From contig NW_025335589.1 of the NCBI RefSeq assembly GCF_004798865.1, positions 12,729,909-12,793,908 of the forward strand: a stretch of 64,000 bases of DNA. The letters run 5' to 3'. Below, piece by piece: positions 13,400 to 25,227 of the stretch (the first letter of the stretch is position 1; every line of letters starts with the position of its first letter). Below the pieces are notes generated by a model that was given only the letters and a program-made list of their open reading frames with translations, made no database searches and was not told the origin of the DNA. The stretch is from Varanus komodoensis. Lineage: Eukaryota; Chordata; Lepidosauria; Squamata; Varanidae. The position numbers and the translations under genes were made by a program.

Positions 13400-14304
13400 A
13401 AACTGGCGAGAGGGCCCACGGGCTTGAGTCAGGGGCCCAGTACAAATTATTTGGATGAGGAGGTACAGGGAACACATATGAAATCTGCAGATGGCAAAAA
13501 ATTGGGAAGGATAGCTAATACCCTGGAAAGCAGAAATACAATTCTAAATGTCCCTAAAGGTTCAAAGTTGTGGCATGAAAACAATAGAATGAAATTTAAT
13601 AGAGACAAATGCCAAGTTTTGCAGCAATGAAGAAAAAACCAAATGCATAGTTACCAGAAGTGGGGTACCTGGCTCAACAATACTACAGGCAGAGATGATC
13701 TCTTAATTTTTGTAGCTCACAAGCTGAATATGAGTAAACAATGCGATATCACTGCAAAAAAGGCAACTGCTAGTTTGGACAGTATTAACATAAATACCAC
13801 TTTCAAATCATGTGAGGTGCTAGTTTTCCTCCACTCAGCACTGGTTATGCCTCTCCTTGAGTACTGCATTTAGTTCTGGGCACCACAGTTTAAGAAAGAT
13901 GCAGGCAAACTGGAAAAGGTCCAGAGGAAGGTTGTTGACTGGAAACAAAGAAAGCCTGGAAGCACTGGGAATATTAGCCTTGAGAAGAGAAGATGAAGGG
14001 AAGATAAGATAGCACTCTTCAAGTATTTGAAATGTTGTCACACAGACTAGGCCCAGGATCCCTTCTCAGTCATCCCTGACATAGAATTAAAGACTCAAGA
14101 TTCAGAAAGTCAAATTCTGGCTATCAGAAAGAACCATTGAGATGGCAATACGACAAGTCATTGGCTCTCCCACACTGCAGATGCACTGGACAGGGATGCT
14201 CTAATTTGAAGTCCTGCACTAAGCAGACACTTGGAACTTTTGGACAATTGGAGCCTTACAGTCCTCTTCCAACTTTACTATTCTATGATTCTATGATTCT
14301 ATGA
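13400..14304 (+). mobile_element. CR1 LINE, 3' part of ORF2 and 3' UTR
   Basis: Translated pieces match the CR1 reverse transcriptase C-terminal region: 'MKFNRDKCQVL' (start of the region), 'AHKLNMSKQCDITAKKA', then 'LVMPLLEYCI' followed by a 'FWAPQFKKDAGKLEKVQRK'-like stretch and 'SLEKRR'. The 3' end reads 'cctcttccaactttactattctatg' and finishes with three ATTCTATG units at 14277-14303, the diagnostic CR1 tail. The copy is about 0.9 kb of an element of ~4 kb, 5'-truncated, with stops in the frame. It is probably old. Confidence 0.9.
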
Positions 14305-14616
14305 AATGTTGGTAGATAGCTCCATACCAAAGCCACGAGGAGAACCTACTTTGAAGTGAATCCCCAACTGCAATAATATCTTTGAATAATGTAAAGCGGA
14401 AAAGACAATTTCCATTTAGAAATCTAGACTACATTTGAATAAATAATAATTTTTCATAGCCTATATAGGACTGCAAGTGTTTTTTTAACTCTTTTCTTTT
14501 GCCAGGTTTTTGTGTCTTTAACAGTAAAAACATTACCTGTGAAGCTAGTGCCACCATATGGATTAGGTAATGGAGGGAGGGATCTGACATCAACAGCCCT
14601 ATATCTAGAGTTGGTT

Positions 14617-14690
14617 TATTTATTATTTATTTATCAGATTTCTAACCTGCCCGAATAGCCATATGGCTCACTAAATTTCCTATGCCCTTT
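14617..14690 (-). mobile_element. LINE 3' end remnant (L2/CR1 type)
   Basis: Reads on the plus strand as 'tttatttattatttatttatcagatttctaacctgcccgaatagccatatggctc' in pieces: the reverse complement of a 3' end with the form '...gggcggcatagaaatctgataaataaataataaa'. Short and diverged. Confidence 0.55.
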
Positions 14691-14878
14691 AGTGCCTACT
14701 GTACTAATATGGTCATGATCATGGATTTATTATTAATATAGAACAAACTATAAGATTAGCACCTTAAACAATGGAAGATTGGCTGAAGAATGATGATTTG
14801 TTGATTTATTATATCTTTCATTTTAATTATTGTAATCCAAGGCTCCACACTTGTAGCATAGGGCTTGAAAAATTAAAC

Positions 14879-14895
14879 AGAGAGAGAGAGAGAGA
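14879..14895 (+). repeat. (AG)n microsatellite
   Basis: Eight to nine uninterrupted AG units in otherwise unassigned AT-rich DNA. Short but perfect. Confidence 0.9.
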
Positions 14896-15600
14896 TTTTC
14901 TTCATTATTTTTGCACATTGGTACTTGGCAACACTGTAACTTTCTTCATTGGAGTTAAAAAGGAAAAGAAATACCTCTGATCCTCTCACAAAATCTAATC
15001 TTGCATTTTTTCCCTAATAAAATAGAAGGATGGCATCTATATACCCAACAATAGACACAGTATTAATTAGTTTAGTACAGTGGTGTCTGGTTTAGGCATG
15101 CAGATGAATTATATTAGATTGTTAGAAACATAAATCACCAATTAAAGAAAGTTGGGTGGAAGAGGGTATACAAATCTGAGTAACATAATTTTGATAATGA
15201 AAGCCTATCATCAGACACATCATATTATGTAGTTAAAATGCATAAATGATTTTTCATGCTCATTACATTTTGTGCTTAGAATGTATATTACTATGTACTT
15301 ACTGTTTTGTACAATCTCATCCAGTTCAGCAAGGGAGATCTACAAACAGAAGTGGATATGTGTGCATAGATTTGACTGCTAAACGAATTCAGGGAATGCA
15401 CAAATAGATTAATTATACTGTGCATCTGAGTTTCCTTCTTTGGGATCTAAAAGTTATGGTGACAAGATTTCATGGGCTAGTAATCATATGCATTAAACTG
15501 TAAACTCAACTAGCAATTTCCATATATGAAATAAATATATACAGGTAAGAGAGAAGGATGTGGTAATGTAATTACCAGGTGATGGCAGAAAATCTAGCAG
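14896..15600. other. Non-coding DNA, nothing assigned
   Basis: No gene, RNA or repeat recognised in this stretch. Confidence 0.5.
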
Positions 15601-15601
15601 T

Positions 15602-15836
15602 AAGACATATTTATTTATTATTTATTATTACATTTATATCCTGCCTTTTTTCTACTGAACAAAGAGATCAAGGTACCCCATATAGTCCTATTCCTCTCCA
15701 TGTTATCCTTACAAATATCTTGTAAGGTAGCTTAGACTGAGAGTCAGTCACTGGCACCAAATCACCAACTGAGCTTTGCGGTCAAGTGGGGACAAGAACA
15801 CCAGTCCAGAATTCTAACTACTAATCTGTTGATGTT
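15602..15836 (-). mobile_element. tRNA-derived squamate SINE
   Basis: Read on the minus strand, it has a decayed tRNA-like head ('agtagttagaattctggactgg'), then the body 'gactgactctcagtctaagctacctt...gtaaggataa', and the 3' end '...gcaggatataaatgtaataataaataataaa'. The same body is seen at 37.3-37.5, 40.95-41.1 and 43.7-43.9 kb. Such SINEs are mobilised by LINE proteins in trans. Divergence is high, so the copy is old. The exact family name (Squam1-like or another) is not certain. Confidence 0.75.
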
Positions 15837-15842
15837 TTTATG

Positions 15843-17335
15843 TACCATTATGTCCCATCAAGTCAATTCAAACTGATAGAGATCTTATGAATGAAAAAAC
15901 TCAGCTCAGCTCTTGTAAATTCAGGGCTGTGACTTCCCTTACATTTTCATTTCATCTCATATTAGGTCTTTCCTTTTCTTCCTCTACTTTTGATCTCACT
16001 AGCATGATTGTCTTCTCCAGAGAATTTTGCCTTCTTACCATGTGGCCAAAGTATGACAGCCTGTTTTGTCCTGTCTGCTTCTAGTGTGTGTCCCTTTGAT
16101 TTCTTGTGTCATCTGGAAGAGGTATCTTCTGTTGTCCACTTCTATTTCGTTGCAGGAGTCATTGTAATATAATGACCAGTATAGTTCTTTTTGTATCTAT
16201 GTGATATTCACTGAAAAGTTGCATTCACCATTCTGTCACTTTTCGCATTGGTTTCTTGTCTGTCCTTAGCAACTGTGTTTCCATTGTCTAGGCTTGCTTT
16301 GTTTTGTTTTGTTTGCTACAAAAATTGTCTTTTGGCTCATGGTCAATTGAATAATGCAAATCTATCAGGAATGTTATTTAAGTTGTATTCTGGCACTATG
16401 TTCCTATTAGTGATCTTTTTTAGCTTGACTCTGATTTTTTTAAAAATATATTAAGGGTCTATGGCACTAGCACAATCTGCTACTGGTTTTGTTTCGGCAT
16501 TAAGAGTATAGCTTCTCTATCTCCTCATTCCAGTTAGAGTTGATTTCTGTGTTGGCCATCTGGTAATGTCCATGTATATACCACCCATCTGGTTGGCTGG
16601 TTGCTTGAAATAAGTTTGCTATAAACAGATTGTTGGCTTCACAAAATTAATATGTCATTCACTTGCATCATTTCTGCTCCTTAGGCCAAATTTTCCTACA
16701 CAATTTAATTTGCTTTGCTTCCTACTTTTGCATTAGTTTCTTAGGTTTATCACCATGCTTTTCCATGTGTGTGTTTGTGTGTTATCAGTTTTGTCTTGAA
16801 CACTTGCATAGAACTTTTAGATTTTTTTACTTTTTTAGCATCTGTTGTTGAAGCAGAGACTTGAATGATGGTTATGTTGATAGGTTTCCCACAAATTCTG
16901 ACTGGCATTATTTGGTAGGCTTTTTCATTATACTATCTGTGCTACATCTTTGGGTTTTGAAGGTAAAATGATTCAGAAGTGGTTTACCATTGCTATCTTC
17001 ACAATAATCACCAGAGTTAGCTTGAGCATCACTGCCATTGTTTGTGAAAGATGCTCTGCCAATGTCACCTTCAACTAGCTTCCCTTCAGAAATTTATCAG
17101 CCTCCATCACCATTAGATACATCCATTCAGTTCTGCTGATGTGACCATTACAGATACTCATTCTGTTCTGCTCCTGAAGAGGGCAGATTCCTCTTAGTTT
17201 GTTCCCTCAGTTTTGACCCTTCCACTTTGAGGGATCCTGCTAGAAGACCACCCCAGTGACACAGTCTGGCTTCCTGGCTGCATTGCTCTTGGCTTCTGAC
17301 ATTCTCAACGCCATGTTAAGGTGTGCAACCAGTGG
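15843..17335 (-). mobile_element. RTE/BovB-type LINE with internal deletion
   Basis: Both ends of an RTE element appear here. The low-coordinate end (15843-16082) is the 3' region: 'ccatcaagtcaattcaaactgatagagatc...' and 'ttaccatgtggccaaagtatgacagcctg', the ORF C-terminus/3' UTR seen in this clade. From about 16083 the sequence jumps to the linker and endonuclease region, homologous to 8.58-9.7 kb, and runs to a 5' leader near 17100-17335 ('...gtggtcttctagcaggatccc' on the minus strand). The whole reverse transcriptase core is missing, so ~1.5 kb remains of ~3.2 kb. The remaining frame is broken many times. Confidence 0.7.
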
Positions 17336-19254
17336 GAGGGGGGTCACTATATGCTACCAGCTCTCAATAGATATAGGTATAACTAAATCAATGTGTCATC
17401 TACTCTACAGATGACAAATGCAAATAAACCCCTCAAAAGAATAAAAGATCCAACCAAATTTGGTGAAACTGGAGGTGGCTGAATGTCATTTTCTCCTATA
17501 TTCCTTTCAAAAAAATCTTAAAATCTTTCTGTCCCTTTTATAAGGATATTTGTGAATTTTGTAGATTCTTCTCAAAAACTTTCATAGATACAACTATTAT
17601 CTTCTTAGCACAGAGATAAACATGTTGTATTTCCCTGCCATGTATCTGTTAAAGAACAGCCTGTCAGAAGAAAAGAGGTGACAGTCCTAATTCAGCACCA
17701 CAAACCCTGAGTATAATCCCAGGGTTTCAAACCTACTCTTTTAAGAACTAATAACACTCAAAGATTTCTTCCAGGATTGATCAATCTCCTGTCATTCAAT
17801 TTCTCACACTTTTGATTTTTAAAAAAAGTTTTTGCCATCCTGCTTATGAAGAAATGTGTGAAAGCTGGTAATTTATCAGAAATGACCCAAAGAAAATTCT
17901 TGTCCAAGCCCATGTGAAAACAGCTCCCAACCGGTAATAAGTAGGGAAAGTAAGTGAATAGACTGCACAAATACTGCAAGATGGACAATTATATTTTGCA
18001 GTGAGCTAGTCACTTCCACTTCCTATTTAGTCAAATTCAGTTCATGTTAAATCTATATAAAATTTTCAGTTTCTATTTTGAACTTTTTTGCAGAAGCACT
18101 GCACAGAAACATGGACTCACTGTTTTAATTCTTTCAATATGGATGAAAATGTGCATTAGTTCTCAATTCATGTTCTTCTCCTAGATTGTTATTAAGATGA
18201 AGCTAAGAAGCCTTCCTTCCCACCAGAAGTGCCTATTAAATGCTCTTAACATTGGATGGAAGGCAGAAGAAAAATCAGACATGTATTGCTGCCAATGTGG
18301 GATTGACATTCACATGGATGTAAGGAAAATCTGATTTAAGCCTCTGATGTGAAAATGGCCTTAAGCCTCCAAATCCATAGAAAGTCAGAAGATAATGAGA
18401 ACAGGCATCTCCATGAGATCAAACTGCTTGGCAAAACATAATTGTTACATTTATGCGAAACATACCTTCTGTATGCAATAACAGCAAGAAATACTGTAGC
18501 AGATGAATGTTACATATCTACTTCAAATTAAACATGGACTTTAATGCTATTATAAAGGAATTAATAACACAGAGAAAGAAATTAAGCGTATTCTGCTATT
18601 CCCATGATAATAGGCAGTGGTTAGGAGGATCAATGCCCCTTTACTTCCATTAGTGAGCAATTTATGTGCTTTTACTGGACATACCTCTCCTCCATTTTTG
18701 TGTCAATCAGACATTCTACAGCCAGGTAAAAGCTACCTTGTTTCCTGTTGTAAATCAGACACCACTGATATAACAGGAACTATTCAAGAGAAAGTGTATC
18801 TTAAAAGCAAATGCCTCTGAGCTTTCACATGCAAAACATCCACAAACCCAGTTCATAATAGCTGGAAAAGCACTTCCCTTGGAATTGCTGCCTAAGGTGA
18901 AGATACCAAATGAGCAGCAGGTTGCAAGTAGCTCCTGAAGGAATTATATATTCCAGCTGCATTTAGACTCATTTGCTCTGATTAGTACCATGGTTAAAAG
19001 CAGCTGCCAACATCTTCTATTTTTATCCCATCTTTGAATTCGAAGGGAAAAAAATAATCACTAGATCACTAAAGTTTCTCATTTTTACTCCTGAGCACAT
19101 GCATCAGCAAGATGGACATCCAGAAGACCTTTCTAATGAACTTATTGATATTCATCAGAAACCATACCAGGTTTCAGGCAAGGTATTCGTTGGTGGATCT
19201 CCACCACAGGTCACCATCTTAATTTCCACATTTTCTGGAACAGCTTTCCCCAGC
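17336..19254. other. Non-coding DNA, nothing assigned
   Basis: No exon, RNA gene or repeat family recognised. Open frames in this stretch are short and of random composition. Confidence 0.5.
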
Positions 19255-19390
19255 ATGGTACTCTGTGCATGTTATGGACTATAACTCCCAGAATTCCTGA
19301 CCATTAGACATATTTACATGGGCTGATGGGAGCTGAAGCCCAGAGCACCTGTAGAGTCACAGGTTTGGGAAAGCAGATCTAGAACAAGGT
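19255..19390. repeat. Palindromic interspersed repeat with a ZNF143/Staf-like motif
   Basis: The left arm at 19275-19290 and the right arm at 19327-19342 are imperfect inverted copies (12 of 16 positions pair). They belong to a repeat common in amniotes of the type 'ggactacaactcccag...ctgggagttgtagtcc', here followed by 'cacaggtttgggaaagcagatcta'. The left arm contains 'actataactcccagaattc' (19278-19296), close to the ACTACAATTCCCAGAATGC box bound by ZNF143. The element has no coding capacity. Its class is unresolved; a non-autonomous DNA element is likely. Confidence 0.6.
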
Positions 19391-19561
19391 TACACTGTAG
19401 GAAATTTAAAATGGTAGGCTGCACTTAGTTCAAAATTGTGGGACAGGTGGGCAGCTTATGAGGAGAAACAATGGTGAGCCCTAGCAGGCCCTGAGACCCT
19501 GGATGTTGCCTGGCATTGATTCTGAACCTACCTTACATATAACAAATCTTACATGATATCA

Positions 19562-19640
19562 GTGCAATACTGTTCTTTCCTACTTAGAAGTAGACTCTGT
19601 TGTTACGCATATGGGTATGGGCAGAATTGCATCAAAGTGC
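19562..19640. repeat. Short palindromic 'acttactcagaagtaag' type repeat
   Basis: 'gtgcaatactg...ctacttagaagtagactc...' and '...gggcagaattgcatc' resemble the two arms of a frequent sauropsid repeat whose consensus I remember as 'tgcaatcctatgcacacttactcagaagtaagtcccattga...'. The copy is diverged, without coding sequence. Confidence 0.5.
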
Positions 19641-20399
19641 TATAGAAATTAAGAGTATAGTCCTAAGTTAATTTAGATGAAGCAAAACTGTCTATACCTG
19701 TCTATACCTGGCTGGGGAATGTTGAGAGCTGTAGGACTTTTTCATCTAAACATACTAAGGATTGTCTCTTCAGCCTTTAATTGTGGCTAATGCAGATATT
19801 TAACTGGAAAAGCAAGGCCCATGCATAACTTCTATACTTAAAAAATCTGTGAATGTTATTGACACTATAATTAACTAAAATAGCAAACAATCACATCATA
19901 CCATAAGTGCACAAGAAAAGAAACCAAGAAAATATCATACTGATATTCTGATGTCTCAACATGAGAAGGTACTCAAAATGTATACCGTGACTCAGTATCT
20001 GTGTATTGATTTTATTGTCATAAGATTTCCTATGATTTAGTAGTACAGGGTAAATTAACCTATTTACCTAACAGTAACTGTTAACTTGGATCTAGGAGAA
20101 TCAAAAGGGCTGTTTTTCCTCTTCTTAAGATGACATACCCTACTGTAAATTATTTTACACCCACCTTTTAATTACCTTCTACCAGCTAAAGATTATTTTT
20201 GTATTTGCATGCTTTTACACTGCTGAGCAGATAATGCTTTTACTGAAGCTTGTTTTTCAAAAATCTGCTCTGCTTATCTCTATTGTAGTTTGTTAATAGT
20301 GCTAATTAATTATCATGATGTGGTTTCAATTGTAGTAAGCCACTACAAGTGTTCCATGTGCATTAAAAGTCCAAGGTAGTAAAGTAAGTCAGTAGGTAA
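19641..20399. other. Non-coding DNA, nothing assigned
   Basis: AT-rich; only a tiny direct duplication (11 bp, 'tgtctatacc' type, near 19690-19711) was noticed. Confidence 0.5.
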
Positions 20400-22620
20400 A
20401 TAGACAAATATATTTGTCCCCCCACTTGGATACAGATCTTAAAATAGTGAGGGTGTTGGCAAGTGTCAAAGAAACTGTGAACAATGCTGCCAACAGGCCA
20501 GAATATAACTAGGCTGGTTTTCTAGCAGGATCACCCAATGTGTAATGGTCAAAGCAGAGACACAAGACTACGGTGCATCTACACGCATCAGGAGTAATGG
20601 AGAAAAAAGCAGAAGACAATGGATATTTCTAATGCTGGGGATGAAGAAACTCCTGAAGGGCAGCTACTGGGCAGGATCTTTCACAGACAATGGCAATGAA
20701 ACTCAGGCTAACTCCAATTAGTACTATGCAGAAGGCAGCAATGTTAAACAACTGCTGACTATTTTAATCTTGGAAACCCTATGATGGAACAAGAGATGGT
20801 GCCACAAAATAAGACTCCCAGGTTGGAAGGGAGTCCGACTGTTTCAATGGCTAATAAATTCATTAATAGACATAGGCAGGAACAACAAAACATGAGTAAT
20901 AACAGATAGTTTACAAAAGATTCCAGAAATCAGAAGGAAATTCAAATTTAGATTAGGAATGCTGAAAGAACAGAATTAGGATACTATCTGTCCAGGATAA
21001 AATAAAAATGAAAAGTTAAGGAAGAAAAAATATATGGAAGAACTATATAGAAGAGATGAAAGGATGGCAGAACCCCTTATAAAGAAAACTTGTGAGGAAC
21101 AGACTGCAATATTAGAAAGTGAATTGAACATTGCTCTGAAAGAACTTGGATGGAACAAAGCACCAAGAGAAGATGGGATACCAGTAGAACTATTCCAAGT
21201 GACTAAGAGTGAGTCAGTCCAAATCCTAAAGATAATATGCCAACAAATATGGGAAACAAAAAATAACTCACAAATTGAAAATGTTAAATATATGTCCGAA
21301 TCCCCAAGAAAGGAGATACAAAGAACTACAGCAAGTACAGGACCATTGCACTAATCTGTCGTGCAAGCAAAGTGATGTTCAAAATGTTTCTATAAATAAT
21401 TTTACTCTGTATGGAGCAACAAATGCCCAATGTTCAAGCTAGATTCTGAAAAAGAAGAGGTTTCAAAATTATATTGAAAACATATATTGGTTAGTGAAGC
21501 ACTCCAAAAAAAGATAAGCATATGCTTTGTAGGCTACAGCAAAGCCTTTGATTGTAGGGATCATGTGTCAGGAAGCCCCTTCTGACTCACTATGTTTCTA
21601 AACTATGGATGGTCCTGAAAGAAATGGATATGCTAAGCACTTGCTTGTCTTGATGTGTAACCTGTATTATGAATATGACTCTTCGGTTAGGACAGAATAC
21701 AGAAAAAAAGAATGATTTCCTATAGGTAAAGGCATCAGACAATGGTGTATTTTGTCTCCCTATCTGTTCAATCTCCATACAGAACATATCATAAGGAAAT
21801 GTGGAATAGGGTCAGGAGAAACAGGAGTGACCATTGATGGAATATATGTCAATAATTTAAGATATACTGATGATAGTATATTACTGTCAGAACACAGTAG
21901 CAATCCAAACAATTCCAGATGAAAGGGAAAGAAGAAAGTGCAAAAGAAACTGCAGCTGAACATTAAGAAACCAAAAATCATGATTACAGAAGTATTGCAC
22001 ATCCTCCACAACAATGGAGAAATTGTGAAAGATTTTACATAGCTTGGTTCAGTCATCAGATTCAAAGGGAGAGTGCACTCAAGAAATTAGGTGACTGAGA
22101 CTTGGAGGGGGGAGCAATGAACAAAATATTTAAAAAATCATTTAAGGACATCTTGCTGGAGACCAAGGTCAAGATCATCCCTACGTTTGTATTCCTTATC
22201 ACTATGTATAGGCGTGACAGCTGGACAGTGAAGGAAGCAGACAAGAAAAAAATTGAGGCATTAGTAACATGGTGTGGGAGGAGATTGAAAATATCCTGGA
22301 TTAACAAAAGGTGGGTCCTCAAACATATCACTCCAGAACTTTTTCTGGCAGCAAAATGGCAAAACTGAAGCTACTTTGGACACATCATGAAAAGGCGATG
22401 CTCACCAGAGAAGATGATGATGTTAGGGAACATCAAAAAGCAGCAGAAGAAAAGGAAGGCCAAATATGAGATGGACTGAAACAAGAAAGGAAGCCACAGC
22501 ACTGAGTTTGCAAAAGCTGAGCAGGCATATCAAGGACAGAAAATCTTGGAGGACATTTATTCATAAGGTCATCACAGAGAGCTCTGGATGCATATTACAT
22601 TTTACCTTCTTTCTATTTAC
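20400..22620 (+). mobile_element. RTE-clade LINE, 5' leader plus reverse transcriptase; endonuclease missing
   Basis: From about 20510 the sequence matches an RTE 5' leader ('ctggttttctagcaggatcaccca', also on the minus strand near 17.23 kb). The frame 21034-21354 begins with 'MEELYRRDERM' and continues through 'NKAPREDGIPVELFQV' and 'ILKIICQQIWETK', the start of the RT. Later pieces include 'GIRQWCILSPYLFNLH' (about 21730-21778) and the catalytic box 'RYTDDS' (21862-21873 for YTDD; YADD is usual). The C-terminal part 'MYRRDSWTVKEADKKKIEAL' lies near 22205, then '...SYFGHIMKRR', 'RWTETRKEATALSLQKLSR' and a W-rich end to 22620. The endonuclease that should lie between leader and RT is absent. 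Many stops and frameshifts make it inactive. RTE rather than L1/CR1 is well supported; exact family is not. Confidence 0.85.
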
Positions 22621-22727
22621 TTCCTATAATGAAACAAACATCTCATAGTTTATTCTACTATCCCAATAATTAATTAAAAGTTGCTATTTTTTTCCATATA
22701 CGAGATATCCTTCTGTTTTCTTTCTCC

Positions 22728-22808
22728 AGCAGTGCAAACCTATGCATACTTATTCAGAAGTAAACCCCACTGTATCCAAGATATCTGTGTAAGATTACAC
22801 TGTAATTG
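22728..22808. repeat. Short palindromic 'acttattcagaagtaa' type repeat
   Basis: 'gtgcaaacctatgcatacttattcagaag' at the left and '...gtaagattacactgtaatt' at the right fit the same small palindromic repeat as at 4.59, 19.56 and 27.26 kb, and this is the clearest of the four copies. It separates the RTE end from the following LINE fragment. Confidence 0.55.
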
Positions 22809-22810
22809 GC

Positions 22811-23395
22811 CCATGAGATCTCATCTTGCCAGTCCTCCTTCGGCTGCCAATTGAAGTCTGAGTCCAATACAAATTGCTTGTTGCCTAAACAACTTGGAGC
22901 CAGGTTACCTGAGAGAATGCCTTTTTCCTGTAACTAGGCCTAAAGATCATCCTCCAGCATCCTTCTCAAGGAACACTTCCTGTTGCCCAGGGAAGTAAGG
23001 GGGACTAACAACTAGGAGAAGGGCCTTCTTAGTTGTGGCACCCCATCTTTAGAATAAGCTTCCCCGAGAAGTTCACCTGCTGCCTATTCTTTTTCCTTTT
23101 GGTGCCAGGTGAAAGCCTTTTTATTTTCCAGGCATTTTAAAAGCTCAAACTGTGGCTTTAATGGGGTTTTATTAGATTCTGCTTCTGTACCTGTGTACCA
23201 CTTTGACTAGCTGTCTTGGGGTCAGTTTTACTATTGTTTACTGGCTGTTGTTACTATTTTTCTTGTGATCTTGTTGTTTTTATCTTTGCTTATATGTTTT
23301 AACTTTGCAAACTGCCCAGAAACCCTTTCTGGCTAGGGGGAGGTATAGAGATGCAAACTAAGAAGTAAAGAAGTAAATTTAATTACTATTATTAT
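22811..23395 (+). mobile_element. Old L2/CR1-like LINE 3' end
   Basis: It shows the diagnostic order of this squamate LINE's 3' end: 'ggctgccaattgaagtctgagtccaata' (RT C-terminal 'LHWLPIEVRVQ' type), 'cctttttcctgtaac...' then 'aagcttccccgagaagttcacctg', 'ggtgaaagcctttttatttt', and the tail '...aaactgcccagaaacccttt...' with an A-rich end. It is homologous in layout to the younger copies at 25.23 and 47.2 kb but much more diverged, so older. Confidence 0.75.
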
Positions 23396-25162
23396 TTACA
23401 GGAAAAAAAATCAGTCAGCACCAAGAATCATCTTTTTCTATGCTCTATAACAGCAGAGAGGAGTACTGGTAACCAGGAAGGATTACAGCTGGGAAAGGAT
23501 TAAAGCTGGCCTCCCTGTTCCAAATAGGGAAGAAGTCCCAATAAGACGATAATCCCTTGAAAACAGAAGAGTAGAGGTTAGGGCCAAAGGCATACTAGCA
23601 TTTTACACTCTGAGGATAGCTTTGTCTTTAAAATGCGGTTTGATTCCCAGTTTTTCCCCACCATGGGCTTGGAACAATCATCCCTATAGTTTACCTATAA
23701 TAGTCTAATGGCGAGCTATGGGTAATTAATTGAAAGCAGGTTGGGTATAGTTTTCTAGGCCAAAGTACACCTTTGTTCATCACCCTATGTAACTGTACAT
23801 CAGACTGCACCTGTCAAACTTATTGGACTTTATCTCTATGGAAACCTCCATAGCATTGGACTACATTCCATACTCCCAAACTTAGGTCAAGATCGTCTTT
23901 GAGAAGTGATAGTCTGTCCTGCAGTATGCACTGTGGGTCATCCTATGCTCCTTTTCACACAGGTGAAATTCAGCAGGTACTCTTATTGCACAGATGCTAA
24001 GTAATTAATATGAGTTGTTTATCAAAGTTCCCACACTGTGGAAAAACATAATCTTCTTTTTAAAATCATATAATCTGTAGCACCTTTCTTTTTGCTGCCT
24101 CTGTGAACTGCTGAGTCTTATCAGGACTAATGTAGCAAAATGTTAACTCTCTGCAAACACAGTTTCACCCAAAACAAAACAAACTGAGACATTCAGAAAT
24201 AACAAAAGGGAAAAAATACCCAAACTATTAACCAGAATAAACCTCAGAAAAGGAGAACAATTAGAAAACAAAAGTTCAACTGCAAGCTTTTGTTAGAAAC
24301 AATTGTTTCACAAACTAGGCATGGAAGAACTATTCTGAGCTACTTCCTAAAGTAATTGAATAAAATAACCGTATGTCTATCCACCCACACTGATTAACCA
24401 GGAGGTATCTTGAAGATCTTCTAGGGGCAAATTATTGTTTACACCATTTGTCTTGAAAAAGCTGATAAGGCAGTGGTGGAGAAAAACAGATGCACATGTC
24501 ATGAATATTAATCATTTGGAGAAGCACTGAATAAAATGTTAGCAGGACACAGACACATTCAAATGTAAGATTTGATGAGAGAATATATTACAGTATTTTA
24601 CTGCCCACTGAGTGACATTTCAGAAACTGGAATACAAAATTAAGATGATATCTTTTTAATAAGTCTGATTTTTTCAGATTTATTTCAAGTATGAAGGCTG
24701 CATATTAGTTACTAACTTTTCAAAAGCTGGAACTTTGTAGCTACATGGCCAGGATCACATGATCTATGACAGCATATGGTGGATTTTCAGAATTCCAGAG
24801 TCCTCAGATTTATTGAACCTGATCAAGATTGCTACACTGATAAAAATTCTGTTCCCTGACCCATCTCTGTCTCTTCCCATCCCTTCTCTGCTAACCCTAT
24901 ATTGCAACTTAATACTGAATAATAAAAATAGATCTAATTCTCACCTCACTCCAATAGGCCTTCTCTGTGTTCAGCTGAGCAACATTTAACTCTTCCTACC
25001 TTCACACTGTAAAATGCTAGCAAGCCTTTATGCTTCTACATATATTAGACAATTAGTACACATGAGTGGCTTGCTCCTTCTACTCACTGTTTGTAGGAAA
25101 ATTGTATTTTGTTTGAAAAAGAGCACCCATTTTGTGCATTCAGTTCTTCAATGTGTGAGCAT
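23396..25162. other. Non-coding DNA, nothing assigned
   Basis: No exon or repeat family recognised over ~1.8 kb of AT-rich DNA. Confidence 0.5.

Positions 25163-25227
<65 letters not shown>
25163..25227 (+). repeat. (GATA)n microsatellite
   Basis: Sixteen uninterrupted GATA units (65 bp) that run directly into the truncated 5' edge of the L2-like LINE that follows. A perfect array of this length is expected to be length-variable. Confidence 0.98.

Noticed and set aside
25163-25227. GATA array as a GATA-factor control region
   Set aside because: A simple tandem repeat next to a LINE explains it; nothing else suggests regulation.
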